Source of the DNA: Odocoileus virginianus
Taxonomy: Eukaryota > Chordata > Mammalia > Artiodactyla > Cervidae
DNA: 64,000 nt
Assembly: GCF_023699985.2 (NCBI RefSeq)
Contig: NC_069703.1
Coordinates: forward strand, 25,397,857-25,461,856
Direction: 5' to 3'
Shown: positions 45,001-57,034 of the stretch, in pieces
Numbering within the stretch: position 1 is the stretch's first letter
Layout of the letters: every line of letters starts with the position of its first letter
Made by a program: the position numbers and the translations under genes
The notes under the pieces: generated by a model
The model's database searches: none
Told to the model about the DNA's origin: nothing
The model's input: the letters and a program-made list of their open reading frames with translations, nothing else

Positions 45001-46079
45001 AACTTCCTATAGACTGATACCATGAGACAGCCTGGCTTAGTCCTGAATCTCTCATTGAAAGCATTTGCACTCATCTAATTAATTGACCCAGTGAGTGCTA
45101 TCCACACAGCAGGACAACTCTCACTTTTCTCTTAGATAATTGCACAGTGCCACCATGACACTGTCGAGTTTATCATTCACAAGATTATGGAGTAAGAGGT
45201 GGAAATTCTCAATGAAAGATGATCTATACACTCGGAACCCACCTTTATTTATAGCACTTGAAAACACAAAGAAATGCAAAAAAAAATTTTTTTCATGTTC
45301 ACTGTTGCCATTCACTGACTTGCTGGTTAGATCCTCCCATAAAGGAACGATTTATGAAGGAGAGACCAGGAGCCCATGGGAGTTTTATGTCAGAAGGAGC
45401 CTCATAAGCCTTTTATATTTGAATTTAGCATTACTGAAGGGCGTATTAACAGCAGTAAATCTAGGTCTCAGTGACTTCATGGCATCACAATAAAATAGTG
45501 TAAAAGATTTTTTCAGAAGGCAAGTAAAAACTGATCAGAGACCATTTAAAGTTAGCCTCCACCACCACCACATGTTTATTGTTTTAAGCTCTTTTCTTCG
45601 CATGTCAACCATTAATGAAATGAATGCATTTCAAATATTAGGCAGTTCTATTTGCACCAGAGTCCCCTCTTACATAAAAATGAAATTGAGATCATCTTAT
45701 GTTTAATAGAAACAGACATGCATTTAAAATGGGAAGTGGTGGAAGTGGAAAACCTATAAAAATGGATTTTATTTTTATAGGAAATAGAAGTAGTAGAAAG
45801 TCGTTTTTAAAGAAATTACCTAATTGATGGGATTCTGGGTTGTTTTATTCACTTCTTTACACTTACATGAATTGTCCAATTTTCCTCCAATAAATATTTT
45901 ACTTTCACAATAAGAAGAGAAAAATGTCAAAGAATGGGCAAATTATGATACATTTATTTAATTAATGTGGGGAGTTGAAGTGATGGGGTTTACTGAAAGC
46001 CTCAGATCTGTCTTCTCCTCTGGTTGGGAGGAAGCCTAACAAAACATCCCTAAAAGATAAAGATGAGTCTGCTCTGGAT
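45001..46079. other. Unique DNA, no gene seen
   Basis: A 117-residue plus-strand frame (45140-45493) is the longest in this interval outside repeats. It has no recognisable domain and no splice-like boundaries. The stretch 45040-45480 is free of repeats and may be conserved non-coding sequence. Confidence 0.45.
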
Positions 46080-46215
46080 CCTGTTTGAGCCTCAGTTTCC
46101 TCATACATAAAATGGGGGAAATGAGAATACCAATGTGATAGGATTGTCAGGATTGAATGACGATCTATGAAAAGCATTTAACACAAGACTTGACATAAAG
46201 CAAACACCCATCATA
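46080..46215 (+). mobile_element. MIR SINE, 3' part
   Basis: Blocks gcctcagtttcctcatacat, aaaatgggggaaatgagaat and attgtcaggattgaatgacg follow the MIR consensus order. Confidence 0.8.
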
Positions 46216-46252
46216 ACTCAGCTCTTATTAGTAGTTCTACCAATAACGCTAA

Positions 46253-46460
46253 GCACTTCCCTGGTGGCTCAGATGGTAAAGAATCTGCCTGCAATGCAGG
46301 AGACCTGAGCTGGATCCCTGGGTTGGGAAGATCCCCCAGAGAAGGGAATGGCAACCCACTCCAATATCCTTGCCTGGAGAATTCCATGGGCAGAGGAGCC
46401 TGGTGGGCTACAGTCCATGGGCTCACAGAAGGTTGGACACCACTGAGTGACTAACACTTT
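46253..46460 (+). mobile_element. Bov-tA SINE
   Basis: Full length from cacttccctggtggctcaga to accactgagtgactaacac. The B-box region is altered (gagctggatccctgg). Confidence 0.94.
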
Positions 46461-46527
46461 CAAATTTTGCTTATTCTTCTTGCTTTAGTTTAGAGCACTT
46501 TTTTTTTTTTCTGTTTTTAGTTTTAAG

Positions 46528-46860
46528 TTTTTTTTTTTTTTTACTTTTTATTTTATATTGGAGTATAGCCAGTTACCAATGATGTGATACGTTCAGGTGG
46601 ACAGCAGAGAGACTCAGCCATACATATACATGGACCCATTGCCCCCCAAACTCCCTTCCCATCCAGGCTACTGCATAACATTGAGCAGAGTTCCCTGTGC
46701 TGTACAGCAGATCCTTGTTGGTTATCCATTCTAAGAATAGTAGTGTGTCCATGTCTAAACTCCTTAACTATCCCTTCTCCCTATCCTTCCCTACTGGGAA
46801 CCACAAGTTCATAGAACAGATTTCTATCCTGAATGTGTGTCAATAGCTAATCTCATTGCA
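46528..46860 (-). mobile_element. L1 3' end
   Basis: The poly(A) reads as a T run (about 46529-46542), followed by reverse-complement L1 3'UTR: ttttatattggagtatagcc, gagttccctgtgctgtacag, tccttgttggttatccattc and gggaaccacaagttcataga. Confidence 0.9.
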
Positions 46861-46902
46861 ACTTTTCTGTAGGATATGAAATTCTTTGTTTAATAGAGTT
46901 TT

Positions 46903-46980
46903 ATTGGGCTTCCCAATTGGTGGCTAAATTGGTAAAGAATCCACCTGCAATGTGGAAGACCTGGATTTGACCCTTGGGTT
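46903..46980 (+). mobile_element. Bov-tA SINE, head only
   Basis: tgggcttcccaattggtggc through ccacctgcaatgtggaagac to gacccttgggtt. The BovB-derived tail is missing. Confidence 0.85.
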
Positions 46981-46999
46981 CAATACAAGAGTTGTATTG
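46981..46999. repeat. Perfect short inverted repeat
   Basis: CAATACAA and TTGTATTG form 8-base arms around a 3-base loop. Confidence 0.8.
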
Positions 47000-47885
47000 A
47001 ATACAAGAAAACACACGCAGACACACAAATATACACCCGGCACACAATTCTGTGTAAAAGTTCAGTGATTTCATTTAGGAAGTTCAAGTCTGGAAGGAGG
47101 GTGGTTGAGAGATCAAAGACAATTGATTAACCAATAACCACCAAGGGGGCTGATCAAGGACTGTATGAACAGCAGCTTCCTATGCCTTGGGTGGGGTGCC
47201 TCAGGTCAGGGCAGGTCAGCAGGACAGACAATAAGTGCATGTGCATGAAGCAGAGGAAAGTGGGGAGAAATAGGGACCCACATATTTAACCCCAGTGAAG
47301 TGGATGACTACAGAAGATGCTCAAGATCTTCCCTGGGGAGCTGCGCACACATCTGGTCCAGGCCTGGAGAAAAGGAAGGAGGAGATTCAGGAGGCAGCAC
47401 TGTTGTGAACATTGGTGCTGGTCTTTGCCAACAAGGTAGACCAACAACAGGTCACAATATCCAAGGACTTTAACAACACTTGACACTTTACACTGACCTC
47501 AGAGAGTGATGGTTACTGCTTCACGTCCAACTTCCCAACCTTAAGCACATTTTTCTTGAGGCCTGTCCTAACCCAGATACCCTGCAAATAGGGTTCTTGG
47601 ATACAAGGTTCTAGTGAGCTAAGCTGGCAGCATAAAAAACCACGCCAGGTGGCCTTCTTCTTAGATGCAGATCCTTGTAGATCCAATGTTAATTTTGATC
47701 CAAGCTCAGCTGATTTCTAAAACCATTGGCTCTGGATTTAATTGACAAGATAGAAGGATGATTTTCTTTGTTTTTCACAGTGATAATCTCAGACTCAATG
47801 AAATCGATCACATATCTAAACCTCAGCAAAGAGAAGTTCAGTGCAGGAATGAATGAAGGGCAGTCAGTCACTCATGCCCCCACAG
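47000..47885. other. Unique DNA, no gene seen
   Basis: No recognised repeat in most of this interval. It is somewhat richer in G on the plus strand at 47090-47350. No exon-like unit was recognised. Confidence 0.45.
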
Positions 47886-48626
47886 CAGTTCAGTTCAGTT
47901 CAGTTCAGTCACTCAGTCATATCTGACTCTTTGCTACCCCACGGACTGCAGCAGGCCAGGTCTCCCTGTCCATCACCAACTCCCGGAGTCCACTCAAACT
48001 CCTGTCTATCGAGTTGGTGATGCCATCCAATCATCCTCTGCCATCCCCTTCTCCTCCTGCCTTCAATCTTTCCTAGCATCAGTTTTTTCAAATGAGTCAG
48101 CTCTTCCTATCAGGTGGCCAAAGTATTAGAGTTTCAGCTTCAGCATCAATCCTTCCAATGAATATTCAGGACTGATTTCCTTTAGGATGGACTGGTTGGA
48201 TCTCCTTGCAGTCCAAGGGACTCTCAAGAGTCTTCTCCAACACCACAGTTCAAAAGCACCAATTCTTTGGCGCTCAGCTTTCTTTATAGTCCAACTCTCA
48301 CATCCAAACATGATTACTAGAAAAACCATAGCCTCGACTAGACGGACCTTTGCTGACAAAGTAATGTCTCTGCTTTTTAATATGCTATCTAGGTTGGTCA
48401 TGACTTTTCTTCCAAGGAGTAAGCGTCTTTTTATTTCACGGCTGCAAGTCACCATCTGCACTGATTTTGGAGCCCCCCAAAATAAAGTCAGCCACTGTTT
48501 CCGCTGTTTCTCCATCTATTTGCCATGAAGTGATGGAACCAGATGCCATGATCTTTGTTTTCTGAATGTTGAGCTTTAAGCCAACTTTTTCACTCTTCTC
48601 TTTCACTTTCATCAAGAGACTCTTTA
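47886..48626 (-). mobile_element. BovB LINE, 0.74 kb
   Basis: It runs from the cagttcagttcagttcag tail to a ttcatcaagagactcttta block, 5'-truncated. Minus strand 48126-48515 (129 residues) and 48436-48735 carry the C-terminal segments in two frames. A deletion near 48030 removed part of the 3' region. Confidence 0.94.
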
Positions 48627-48632
48627 TCCACA

Positions 48633-48802
48633 CAGTGGTTTTCAAACAAATCACCGGAGGTTGATCACTGGTCCCACAACAGTTTCTCAGCCTTATGTCT
48701 GAGTATATATATATATATATACCAAGTATATACATTTATACAAAGTCCCAGGTGAAGCTGATACTGATGCTGATCCAGGAACCCCAACTGAAAAACCACC
48801 AC
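48633..48802 (+). mobile_element. MER20-like hAT MITE
   Basis: It begins cagtggttttcaaacaaatc and ends with an inverted-type end (ctgaaaaaccacc). The internal cccaggtgaagctgatactg and gatgctgatccaggaacccc blocks match MER20. A (TA)n run (48704-48721) has grown inside it. Confidence 0.7.
48704..48721. repeat. (TA)n microsatellite
   Basis: Nine TA units inside the MER20-like element. Confidence 0.9.
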
Positions 48803-49109
48803 TCCCAGTGATGGTTCAGATCCATATTCTGCTCCTTTAGGGAAATTCCCAAAACTCAGATAATTGTGCTCACTCCACATCACTGAATCAAGTATCTCCA
48901 TTCAAAGCAGGTGGGTATTTTCTTCTTTGAAAAAGTTTTACAAATGACTGTGATATGCACATTTATTTTAAAATTACAATTTTGGAATTTTTGTAGAGCT
49001 AATTTTCAACATGTTAATAGCTGTTCTCGGAAAGAAAGGAAGCTTCTGTAACCAGATATGGTGTGAAACATAAAATTCAATAATGTTAAGCTGTTTTCTA
49101 TGCAGAACA
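48803..49109. other. No gene or clear repeat
   Basis: Unique DNA. Confidence 0.5.
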
Positions 49110-49335
49110 AATCTATAGCTGCTATTTACATAGCAGTTGGTGATATCAGGCACTCTGCGTGATTAATTAACTGAAACAGCAACGCTATGTAGAAAGTACA
49201 GTTATTTTTATTCCCATTTTGCAGATGAGGACACTGAGGTGTGAAGTGGCTAATAACATGCCCCAGGTAATAGCTAATAAGTAGGTAAGCCAGGATAAAA
49301 CCCAGGATAAAACTCAGAGTGAAATCTTGACACCA
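49110..49335 (-). mobile_element. MIR SINE
   Basis: Reverse-complement MIR: tttattcccattttgcagat, gaggacactgaggtgtgaag, taagtaggtaagccagga. Short tandem aaacccaggataaaactcag near 49298-49318. Confidence 0.82.
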
Positions 49336-51934
49336 CGCTACAAAAATTTACCCAAGCTCTTAGACACAAAAAGTACCTTGGGAATCTCCATGAATAATAT
49401 GTAGTCTTTTCCAAACTTGTTTAATTATGGATCGCTTTCCCCATGCCCTTTTTGTCCTGGAGTTTTCAGAACCAATGCACCTGGAAAACATTCTAGGAAG
49501 CATTGCTTTACAAATTCTAAAATTCATTCTTGGATTAAACTAGATTGTTATAAGTGTTAGTCACTCAAGCAAAAACACATCAGTGTTGAATAAAACTTAA
49601 CTACCTAATAACTAGGCTCTGGTGAGGAACCATTAGATAATATTATGAGTTACAATGAAAGCATCAGGGTATGGAAATCATGGTTGTGCTTGGTGTAAGA
49701 ACTTGAGGTTTTTTGCATTTCACTGCATCTTGGTTGTGTAGTTCCAGGCTTGGTCTCAGAAATAAATGTGCCTTTTAAAGCTGAGTATCTGACTTGTTTT
49801 TATTTCAAGGACATTATGAATCATATAACTGATTGTGATTTGCCCCTAGATTTTGCTACTGAAAGATAGCTTCCCCTCTTATAGGCTTGTAAGGCACTTA
49901 TTATTAGCAATAATTAATACTAATACAAAGACCTTTTAAATCAGAGTCCAAAATTTTATAGTAAATGACCTTGGTAACTGAGCAGGGAAGGGGGATGGGA
50001 GAGTGGTGGAAAGACAGGGTTGGTAGAAATTTTATCTCAAAAAGCAAAATTAAAATTATAAAAGTTTATGCTGTCTAAATTTAACATACTTAGACACTAT
50101 GTGCTGATTTATCAAACAAAACCCAAAGGTTATGTTGATGATCTACTTGGCATTTTATTCTGATAACATTATATGATAGCTTAGTAAGACATCTTTCACA
50201 TTTGACTTTCATAGTAAGATGTAGAAGGTCATTTCTGCAGAAATATTCAAGAGCTTCATCGATTTTCCCAAGGGCCTTTCTTAATCCTTTGATATTCAAA
50301 TCTTTCGCTTTTGAAGTGTACACCAGTGATGTCTTCCTCATCCACTTCCCCTTATTTAGTTGTTAACTAACCTAACTCTGCCAGACTCTCATTTGCCACT
50401 GGCTTGCAATTCGAGAGGTTATCTATTCTGACTTTCACCTACTTCCTGAAGTCCTGCATCTTTTTTCAAGATTTGCAAGTTCACTACACAGAGCACTCTG
50501 TTTGCATTGAACAATTGCAATCATCAGGAAGAGATGAGGATTCAACTGGTGAGGGTAGATGCTAGGGGCAAGCAAGGAGACCCTTTTTCAGAGTGGGCAC
50601 TCATTAGTGAATATCTTCAGGCATAATTTGCTTTCCTTATGCTACTCTTTGTTAATGAAAGGGAATTTCATGAATGAATGTAGATCATAACAACTCCTTG
50701 CATGTAAAATTTCATCATATGTATGCTTGTGTTTTGACTTCATCGATGTCTTCATTTATGACCTGACTCTTGTATTCCTTTTATCTTTCTCAATTGATTC
50801 TAATTTATGTTATTTTGCTCTGTTTTTTTTTTGTGTGTCTTTGTAAGCAAAAGCATGGCACTTTTCAGAAGCGGTGAAAGTGGAATAAGAGGACTAAGTA
50901 AGTAAATATTACACATTTTATATCATCTCTTCCTTCACACTGTTGTTTAGAGCCACACTTCCAAGGGTTTTGACTGACACCCTTCACATTGTGATGCCTT
51001 TGAACCATGACATAGTAACCAGGCACCTTTCAAGTTTTATATATCCAGTTAAACCTCGTGACACTTGGTTTAAGAGCCTGAACTCTCATCCTTCTGCTTC
51101 TGTTTTCCAAATATTTACATAGATCTTTATATTATTCAAATGCGAGCTAGGTCCAGCTGTCAGCAGTTGGGACAGCCACATCTAAAGGAAATGAAGTATA
51201 AAATGATGCATTCTGACTCTTTGTCCAAAAGGCAAGTGAGAAACATTCGAACAAATACATGTAATCCTCACAGCTAATTACGATTTTTCTCACTGCAATT
51301 TTAATTATTTTTTTAAATCCACATTTTCTTTCATCCCTCGTGGCAGTTTCATTGTCATTAAAAGTACTGCTCTATTGTGTGTATCCTCTATTCATATTCA
51401 TGAGGTCAGGACCATTCAACCCACAGTAATTGAGCGGTCTGATTGGCTGAATGTCCCACAGTGGTTGGGAGTGATACTGATTAACAAAAGGCACCAACGT
51501 CTCTGCCATGATAGGAAGTATAATTATGTGGGACCCTAAACGGGGACTCCAATCATTAGACAATGCCCATAGGACTCACATAATATTAGTACATTATCTA
51601 TCATCTCACTATGATTGAGTAGTATTTAATTATTCTCTTTTAATGGGGATTATCCCCAATAAATATGTCTCATACCTATCAATCCATCTTTTCTGGGTTT
51701 TCTAGAAAGGGTGTTTCTTACTGAGTATAGAAGTCAGACGTTAGTATATCTAAAATGACTGTTACCAAAATTGGTCAAATATTTTCAGGAACATCACAGT
51801 ACATATGACAGTGCTAAATTTCATATAGATTGTTTTACTGCAGGCTGGTAACTAGGACTGTCTTTTTTTCTCATGGTTTCTTGCTTTGAGCTCCAAGGGA
51901 GATTCCTTCTTCTTTTGATACCCTGGAGCCATGT
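49336..51934. other. 2.6 kb mostly unique DNA
   Basis: Apart from a possible old hAT scrap near 49410-49515, no repeat was recognised. It contains the exon-like segment listed at 50848 and a repeat-free block at 51360-51560 that includes a CCAAT-type motif (gattggctgaatg). Confidence 0.5.
50848..50897 (+). other. Exon-like segment, unproven
   Basis: A branch-point-like ttctaat (50798-50804), a T-rich tract and an AG (50846-50847) precede a 50-base segment, which is followed directly by gtaagtaaat, a strong donor match. It contains an ATG at 50855 with 14 codons open to the donor (predicted MALFRSGESGIRGL). The junction base before the donor is A rather than the preferred G. I recognise no gene with this N-terminus, and a match of this quality can arise by chance in a window of this size. 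Confidence 0.2.
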
Positions 51935-52045
51935 AATCTTCGGTACAACATTTAACTTCTCTGGGTTTCTGATTCCTTATCTGTAAAATGGGAGAGTTTG
52001 GGGAAAATGGTTCTGAAGACTTTTTCCAGCTTTAGAACCCTGTGA
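51935..52045 (+). mobile_element. MIR-like fragment
   Basis: Blocks acatttaacttctctgggtt, ttccttatctgtaaaatggg and a gaagactttttccagctt end. Short and diverged. Confidence 0.55.
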
Positions 52046-52284
52046 TTTCATATAAGTGAATGGTTATTATACTTCATGAATGGGGTTTTGTCAGGATATC
52101 ACAGCCTGCATGGTAGCTTATACAGTAGGCTTCAAAGTGGGGTCTGTGGACATCAGAGACATATGAAACCATCTCCTTGAGTGTGAGAAAAACTCATTAG
52201 AACTTTATTTATTTGCATCTAAAGAATTATCTTTAAATATTTTCTATTATGTATTTATGTTATATATACACTAAGATTAATGAG

Positions 52285-52490
52285 AACAATATATTTCAGA
52301 CACTGTACTAAGTGCTTTAAAATTATTAATTTTATGTCATCCTTACAAGATTCCATGAGGTAGACACTCTTACAATTCTGATTTTACTTGTGAGGAAATT
52401 GAGACACAAAGATTGTGAAAATTGCTTAAGATTATACAGAGTTGAAATATTCGAACTGAAATGCGAACTCAGGTATGAGTTAACCTCCTT
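52285..52490 (-). mobile_element. MIR SINE
   Basis: Reverse-complement MIR: cactgtactaagtgctttaa, tccatgaggtagacactctt, gtgaggaaattgagacacaa, gaactgaaatgcgaactcag. Confidence 0.82.
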
Positions 52491-52589
52491 CCCAGCTACC
52501 ATGCAGTATTAGTTCTAAAATACAAAATAAACACACAAAGAAATCAATTCTTGTACTATAGGAGGTGTGAGACTCTAGGATAAATGCGC

Positions 52590-53140
52590 CCTTCCCCTCC
52601 CCTCGCTATTATCCTTGACTCTTCTGTCCTCAGGTTGCATAATCCTCTCTCCCTGAGGGTGGGTAAGACCTGTGACTTAGTTTTAAGGAACAGAAAAGGC
52701 CAAAGGTGAGGATTTGCCACTCCTAAAATTTCATTTGCCAACAGATTTGCTCTAACAGATTGTCTCCTTTGGTGGCTCTGAAGAAGCAAACTGGCATGTG
52801 GTGAGCTGCCTAAGGAGACAGTCACATGTCAGGGAGCCAGAGGTGGGGTGGGGGTTCTAGGAGCTGAGAGTGACGGCCAGCCAAGAGCTAGGAAAAAAGC
52901 GAAACTCTCCTTCCTACAACCACAAGGAATCAAATGCCTCCAATGAAACCACATGAGTGAGGAAGTGGATCCTTCCCCACACTAGTCTTGAATGAGACCA
53001 CAGCCCCAGCTGAGACTTCAGTTGCTGCCTTGCACAGGACCCAGACTCCTGACCCACAGAAACTGAGATAACAAATATGCATTGTTTTAAATGTTTAAGC
53101 ATGTACCAATTTGTTACACAGCACTAGAAACCTTTTACAG
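52590..53140 (+). mobile_element. MLT1-like MaLR LTR
   Basis: The order ttgcataatcctctctccct, tgggtaagacctgtgactta, aagcaaactggcatgtggtg, cctgacccacagaaactgag and taccaatttgttacacagca follows the mammalian MaLR LTR consensus. It is an old solo LTR without coding sequence. Confidence 0.75.
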
Positions 53141-53329
53141 GAAGAGCCTGCTTATGTTTTTAGCCTAAAATTTTCCTGAACTTAAGAACTGAGTCTGCAA
53201 TATTAAAGGATTTTCCAAGCAAGATTCATAAGATACTTTCATAGACCTATTCTTATAAAATGACTGCATCTCGGGGATAAAGAGATAATTTTACACTTCT
53301 TATGGAGAGAGAACAAATTACTTTAAAAC

Positions 53330-53659
53330 AATAAAGGCTTATCACAGACCATAGAGCTGAGCTTCCTGTGCTATACAACAGGTTCCCACTAGCTATTTTA
53401 CATGTACACGCAGTAGTGTATATATGTCAATTCTATTTTCTCAATGCGTCCCACCCTCTCCTTCCACCTCTGTGTTTATAAGTCTGTTCTCTTTGTCTGT
53501 GTCTCTATTCCTGCCTTGCAAATGGATGGGGGGGTTGGGGGTGGAAGACTCAAGAGGGAGGGGATATATGTATGCATATAGCTGATTCACATTGCGGTAC
53601 AGTAGAGTAAACATTGTAAAGCAATTACACTTCAATTAAAAAGAAATAAACAAAGGCTT
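53330..53659 (+). mobile_element. 5'-inverted L1 3' end
   Basis: The left part (53341 to about 53518) is L1 3'UTR in minus orientation (gagcttcctgtgctatacaa, ttatatgtca-like blocks, ctgtctctattcctgcc type). The right part (about 53520-53648) is the L1 terminus in plus orientation, ending cacttcaattaaaaagaaat. The flanks AATAAAGGCTT (53330-53340) and AACAAAGGCTT (53649-53659) match at 10 of 11. Consistent with twin priming. Confidence 0.8.
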
Positions 53660-55000
53660 TACCTGGCACCACACTCTAAAGGCCACACTACCATCTAGCT
53701 CACTCAGGTACACTATTCCCAGCCTATATCTGAGTATTGGCATCAACAATACAGAATATCAGAGAGAGCTGTGGAGGGCTTTCTTCCCTATAGGCTGAGC
53801 TGTCTCATCATGGGGAAAAAGGCTCAGGCATTTATTTATTAAAGAATGTATTTAGAGAAATAATTTTTTAATAAATTTTGCTAGCACAACTGTTTATCTA
53901 TGTAGAAGCAAATTAAATTGGACCCCAATCAGACACTGTAAAATAGTAAATTCTAGACATTTGTATGACTGAGAAAAAGACATATTGAGATATACACCAC
54001 GATGGTTACTTATAACTTCAAAGAGGCAGGCATAAAGAAGGCAGAATAGAAGAGATTGCCTTTATATGTCTTTAAATGGCACAAAATAACTCATAAACAT
54101 AAGTATATTTCAATTTAGTTTGAAATACATTTATTAAAAGTTTAAAATAAAAAAGAACAAGGTTTATTTTGCTTCCTTGCTTAAAAAAACACACACACGT
54201 TTCTCTTTTTATTTTATGCATGCTGTTTTTATTCACTTCATTAGAATTTGCAGATTGCAAAAGGAGTTCTTGGTTATGGAAACAAGTCAGTCTATACAAA
54301 GATGTTCTCTTCTTTTTCTCAATCTGCTTACTGATAACTCTCCTTGTTTCATTGTCATTGGAAACTCTTCAGCATATATTTTTCTAACTTTATATCCACA
54401 CAAGCATAGAACATAATGGGGGAAAAATATTTGGAAAGTAAGGTGTGGAACTTAATATGTTCATTACTGCTGGATATCCCTACTTCTTAATCCTTTCAGT
54501 GGATGGAGCTAAGAATTAAGAGTTATAAATTACAAATTCATATTGATACTTTCAGATGCAGTGCTATAAAATACTTTCTTATCTCTCTTCATTCACATGT
54601 ATATCTCCTTCTGCAGTTAGAATGCTGACTTCTAACATCAATGTATTTATTTATTTGTTTTGTTCTATAATACATACAAAATTGTTTCATATTTACAACA
54701 CCAATACTATTATCAAAACAAACCTTCTAACTAAAGTTCAAGGTTTCTTTGCAATTCTTTTTAACCTTAGACTGTAACCTATTAAGGGTATACAATTAGA
54801 TTATTGTGTGTAATCTACTTGGATTAATTATTTTATCTGTGTGATTATATTATCAGTTTGAAATATAGTCAGCTTCATTTATTTCTGCATACATTACATT
54901 TTAGAGTTGGCCCTTTTATCTTTTTTATTTACTGTGATTTTTGAACATGTAAAACATTTGCATATTTTGAAGGTCAAAACTATATAAAAAACATATGCTG
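53660..55000. other. AT-rich unique DNA, no gene seen
   Basis: Short frames at 54072-54777 have no recognisable domain. An (AC)n scrap lies at 54188-54200. Confidence 0.5.
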
Positions 55001-55330
55001 GCGATATCTCACTACAATCCCTAGTCATTCTTCCATGTGACTACTTCCTCCCATAGATAGAACCATTTTTAGTTAGAATCTGAATTATCCATCCTATGTG
55101 TCCTTTAGCAAAAATAAAAACCCGCAGGTACACATACAAAATTATTGATTTTTTTTTCTGTTTTTTCTTGTATAAAACATAGCAACATGCACGTTTTATA
55201 TTGTACCTTGTTCTTTTATTTGACAATGTTTTCTGGAAATCATTCCGTATCAGTTCACAATGGCTTTCCTCATTTTCACAACATCATGATGATGCACCAT
55301 AGATAATAGATGTTCATATAGAGATAAATT
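55001..55330 (-). mobile_element. Probable old L1 3' fragment
   Basis: Blocks tgttttctggaaatcattcc, gtatcagttcacaatggctt and tagcaacatgcacgttttat resemble the reverse complement of old L1 3' sequence. Diverged, so the family is uncertain. Confidence 0.5.
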
Positions 55331-55819
55331 TTATCTGAATTCAAATAGAGATAAATTTTAAAGTCCTAGCTGGAAAGAAAGAGGAAATGGAATATCAGAA
55401 TGGTTAGCAAGTATAGTTACACTGCAGGTCCCTGGGAATGAACATACTAGTGGGAACCACAGGATTTGTGACCTAGAGGCATGAAATTTTATGCCTACAG
55501 TTCTTAGGTCTGTTTGAGACAGAGAGTTGAAACTTAGCATCCCCCGCCCCCCTCATATAATAAGGTCAAGATCCTCAAAGAACTGTACTCTTTATAAAAG
55601 GATAGGCCAGAGAAACGTTACTCATTGGTTTAGATGGACAACCAGAAACTTTATGTTTGCCTATGTATATGCTCTCGTTCTTTGATAAGCCTTAAATGAA
55701 GAATTTAACTTAAAAATAGATACTTCGACAGTAATAGCCAAGGTAGGTCCTAGGGGAAGTAATATAAAACTCATTCTTAAGATATAATTCCCCAAAAAGG
55801 TCACAAAGGATATTCCCAG
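55331..55819. other. No gene or clear repeat
   Basis: Unique DNA with a short imperfect duplication (atagagataaattttat...) at 55318-55362. Confidence 0.5.
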
Positions 55820-56448
55820 GGGAAGGTTATGCGATGATAAAAGTAATTACAAAACCTGCTCCATAAATAGCAGGACCGGAATCTAATGAACTTCAGATAA
55901 TAGAACAAAAATTGAAAGGGAGTATCAAATAAGGATATTTAAAATGATTGAAGGCAGAAAAGAGTCAAGAGTCTAAAAATGGATGAGGTATCATAAACAA
56001 AATACCAGTAGAAAAAGAGTCAAATGATACTTCTAGAAATAAAAATCTAAAGTCCTTGAAATGAAAAATTTAGTAAATAGGTTGAACATAATGATACAAA
56101 AAGTGAACACTGGAAAATAAATAAATTACACAGAATGAAGTTCAGAGAAATAAATAAATAAAAATTATAAAAAAGAAGTTAAGGTATATGTAGGACAGAA
56201 TAAGAAAGTCTAGGATCCATTAGTAGCATTTCTGAAAAAAGAGGGTAAAGATAATAAAAAAAAAAAGGTAATTTTCAAAGATAAGAATGAAACATTTCCA
56301 AAACTGACCCAAAAAATTAATTCTTAAATTAAGGAAACAAAATAATTTCCTTGAAGGACAAATGAAAAATAATCCATACCTTGACTTCTAGTAACACTCC
56401 AGAATACCAAAGGTAAAGGTCAATCTTAGAAGTAATGATAAAGCAGAT

Positions 56449-56469
56449 GTGTGTGTGTGTGTGTGTGTG
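56449..56469. repeat. (TG)n microsatellite
   Basis: About ten TG units directly at the tail end of the adjacent Bov-tA. It probably grew from the SINE (CA)n tail. Confidence 0.95.
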
Positions 56470-56670
56470 AGTTGGTCAGTTGTGTCCAACTCTTCACAAC
56501 CCCATGGACTGTAGCCCACCAGGCTCCTCTGTCCATGGAATTCCCCAGGCAAGGATACTGGATTGGGTTGCCATTCCCTTCTCCAGGGGATCTTCCCCAC
56601 CCAGGGATCAAACCCAGGTCTCCTGCAATGCAGTCAGATTTGATACTGTCTGGGCCACCAGGGAAACCCA
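56470..56670 (-). mobile_element. Bov-tA SINE
   Basis: Reverse-complement full-length Bov-tA from agttggtcagttgtgtccaa to tctgggccaccagggaaacc. Confidence 0.94.
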
Positions 56671-57034
56671 TAAAGAAGATAGATTACCATCAAATAATAA
56701 CTTAAAATAAGAATGACTTTAAAGAAAAAGCATAACCAGTTTTAAAAGCATTTTAAGAGATTCAGAAAAGCAATAATACATCATGCTAAAAAATATTATA
56801 AGAAAATTCCAAACTGATATGCCTCTAATAACACAGGCTCAAGAAAGTAAAGCAAAAATTGAGAGTCATGAGAGGAAATTGACAGATCCACACTCACAAT
56901 GGGAGATTTTAACATAACTATTTTAGTAATAGGTAAAGGTAAATTAAATATTGGTATTATTTAAAATATAATCTATAAGCCTGTCAATAAATATTTATGA
57001 ATACTGCTCCTAAAAATTAGAGCATATGTATTTT

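Noticed and set aside
45140..45493. 117-residue plus-strand frame
   Set aside because: No recognisable domain, no exon-like boundaries or promoter. A frame of this length is expected by chance somewhere in 64 kb on six frames.
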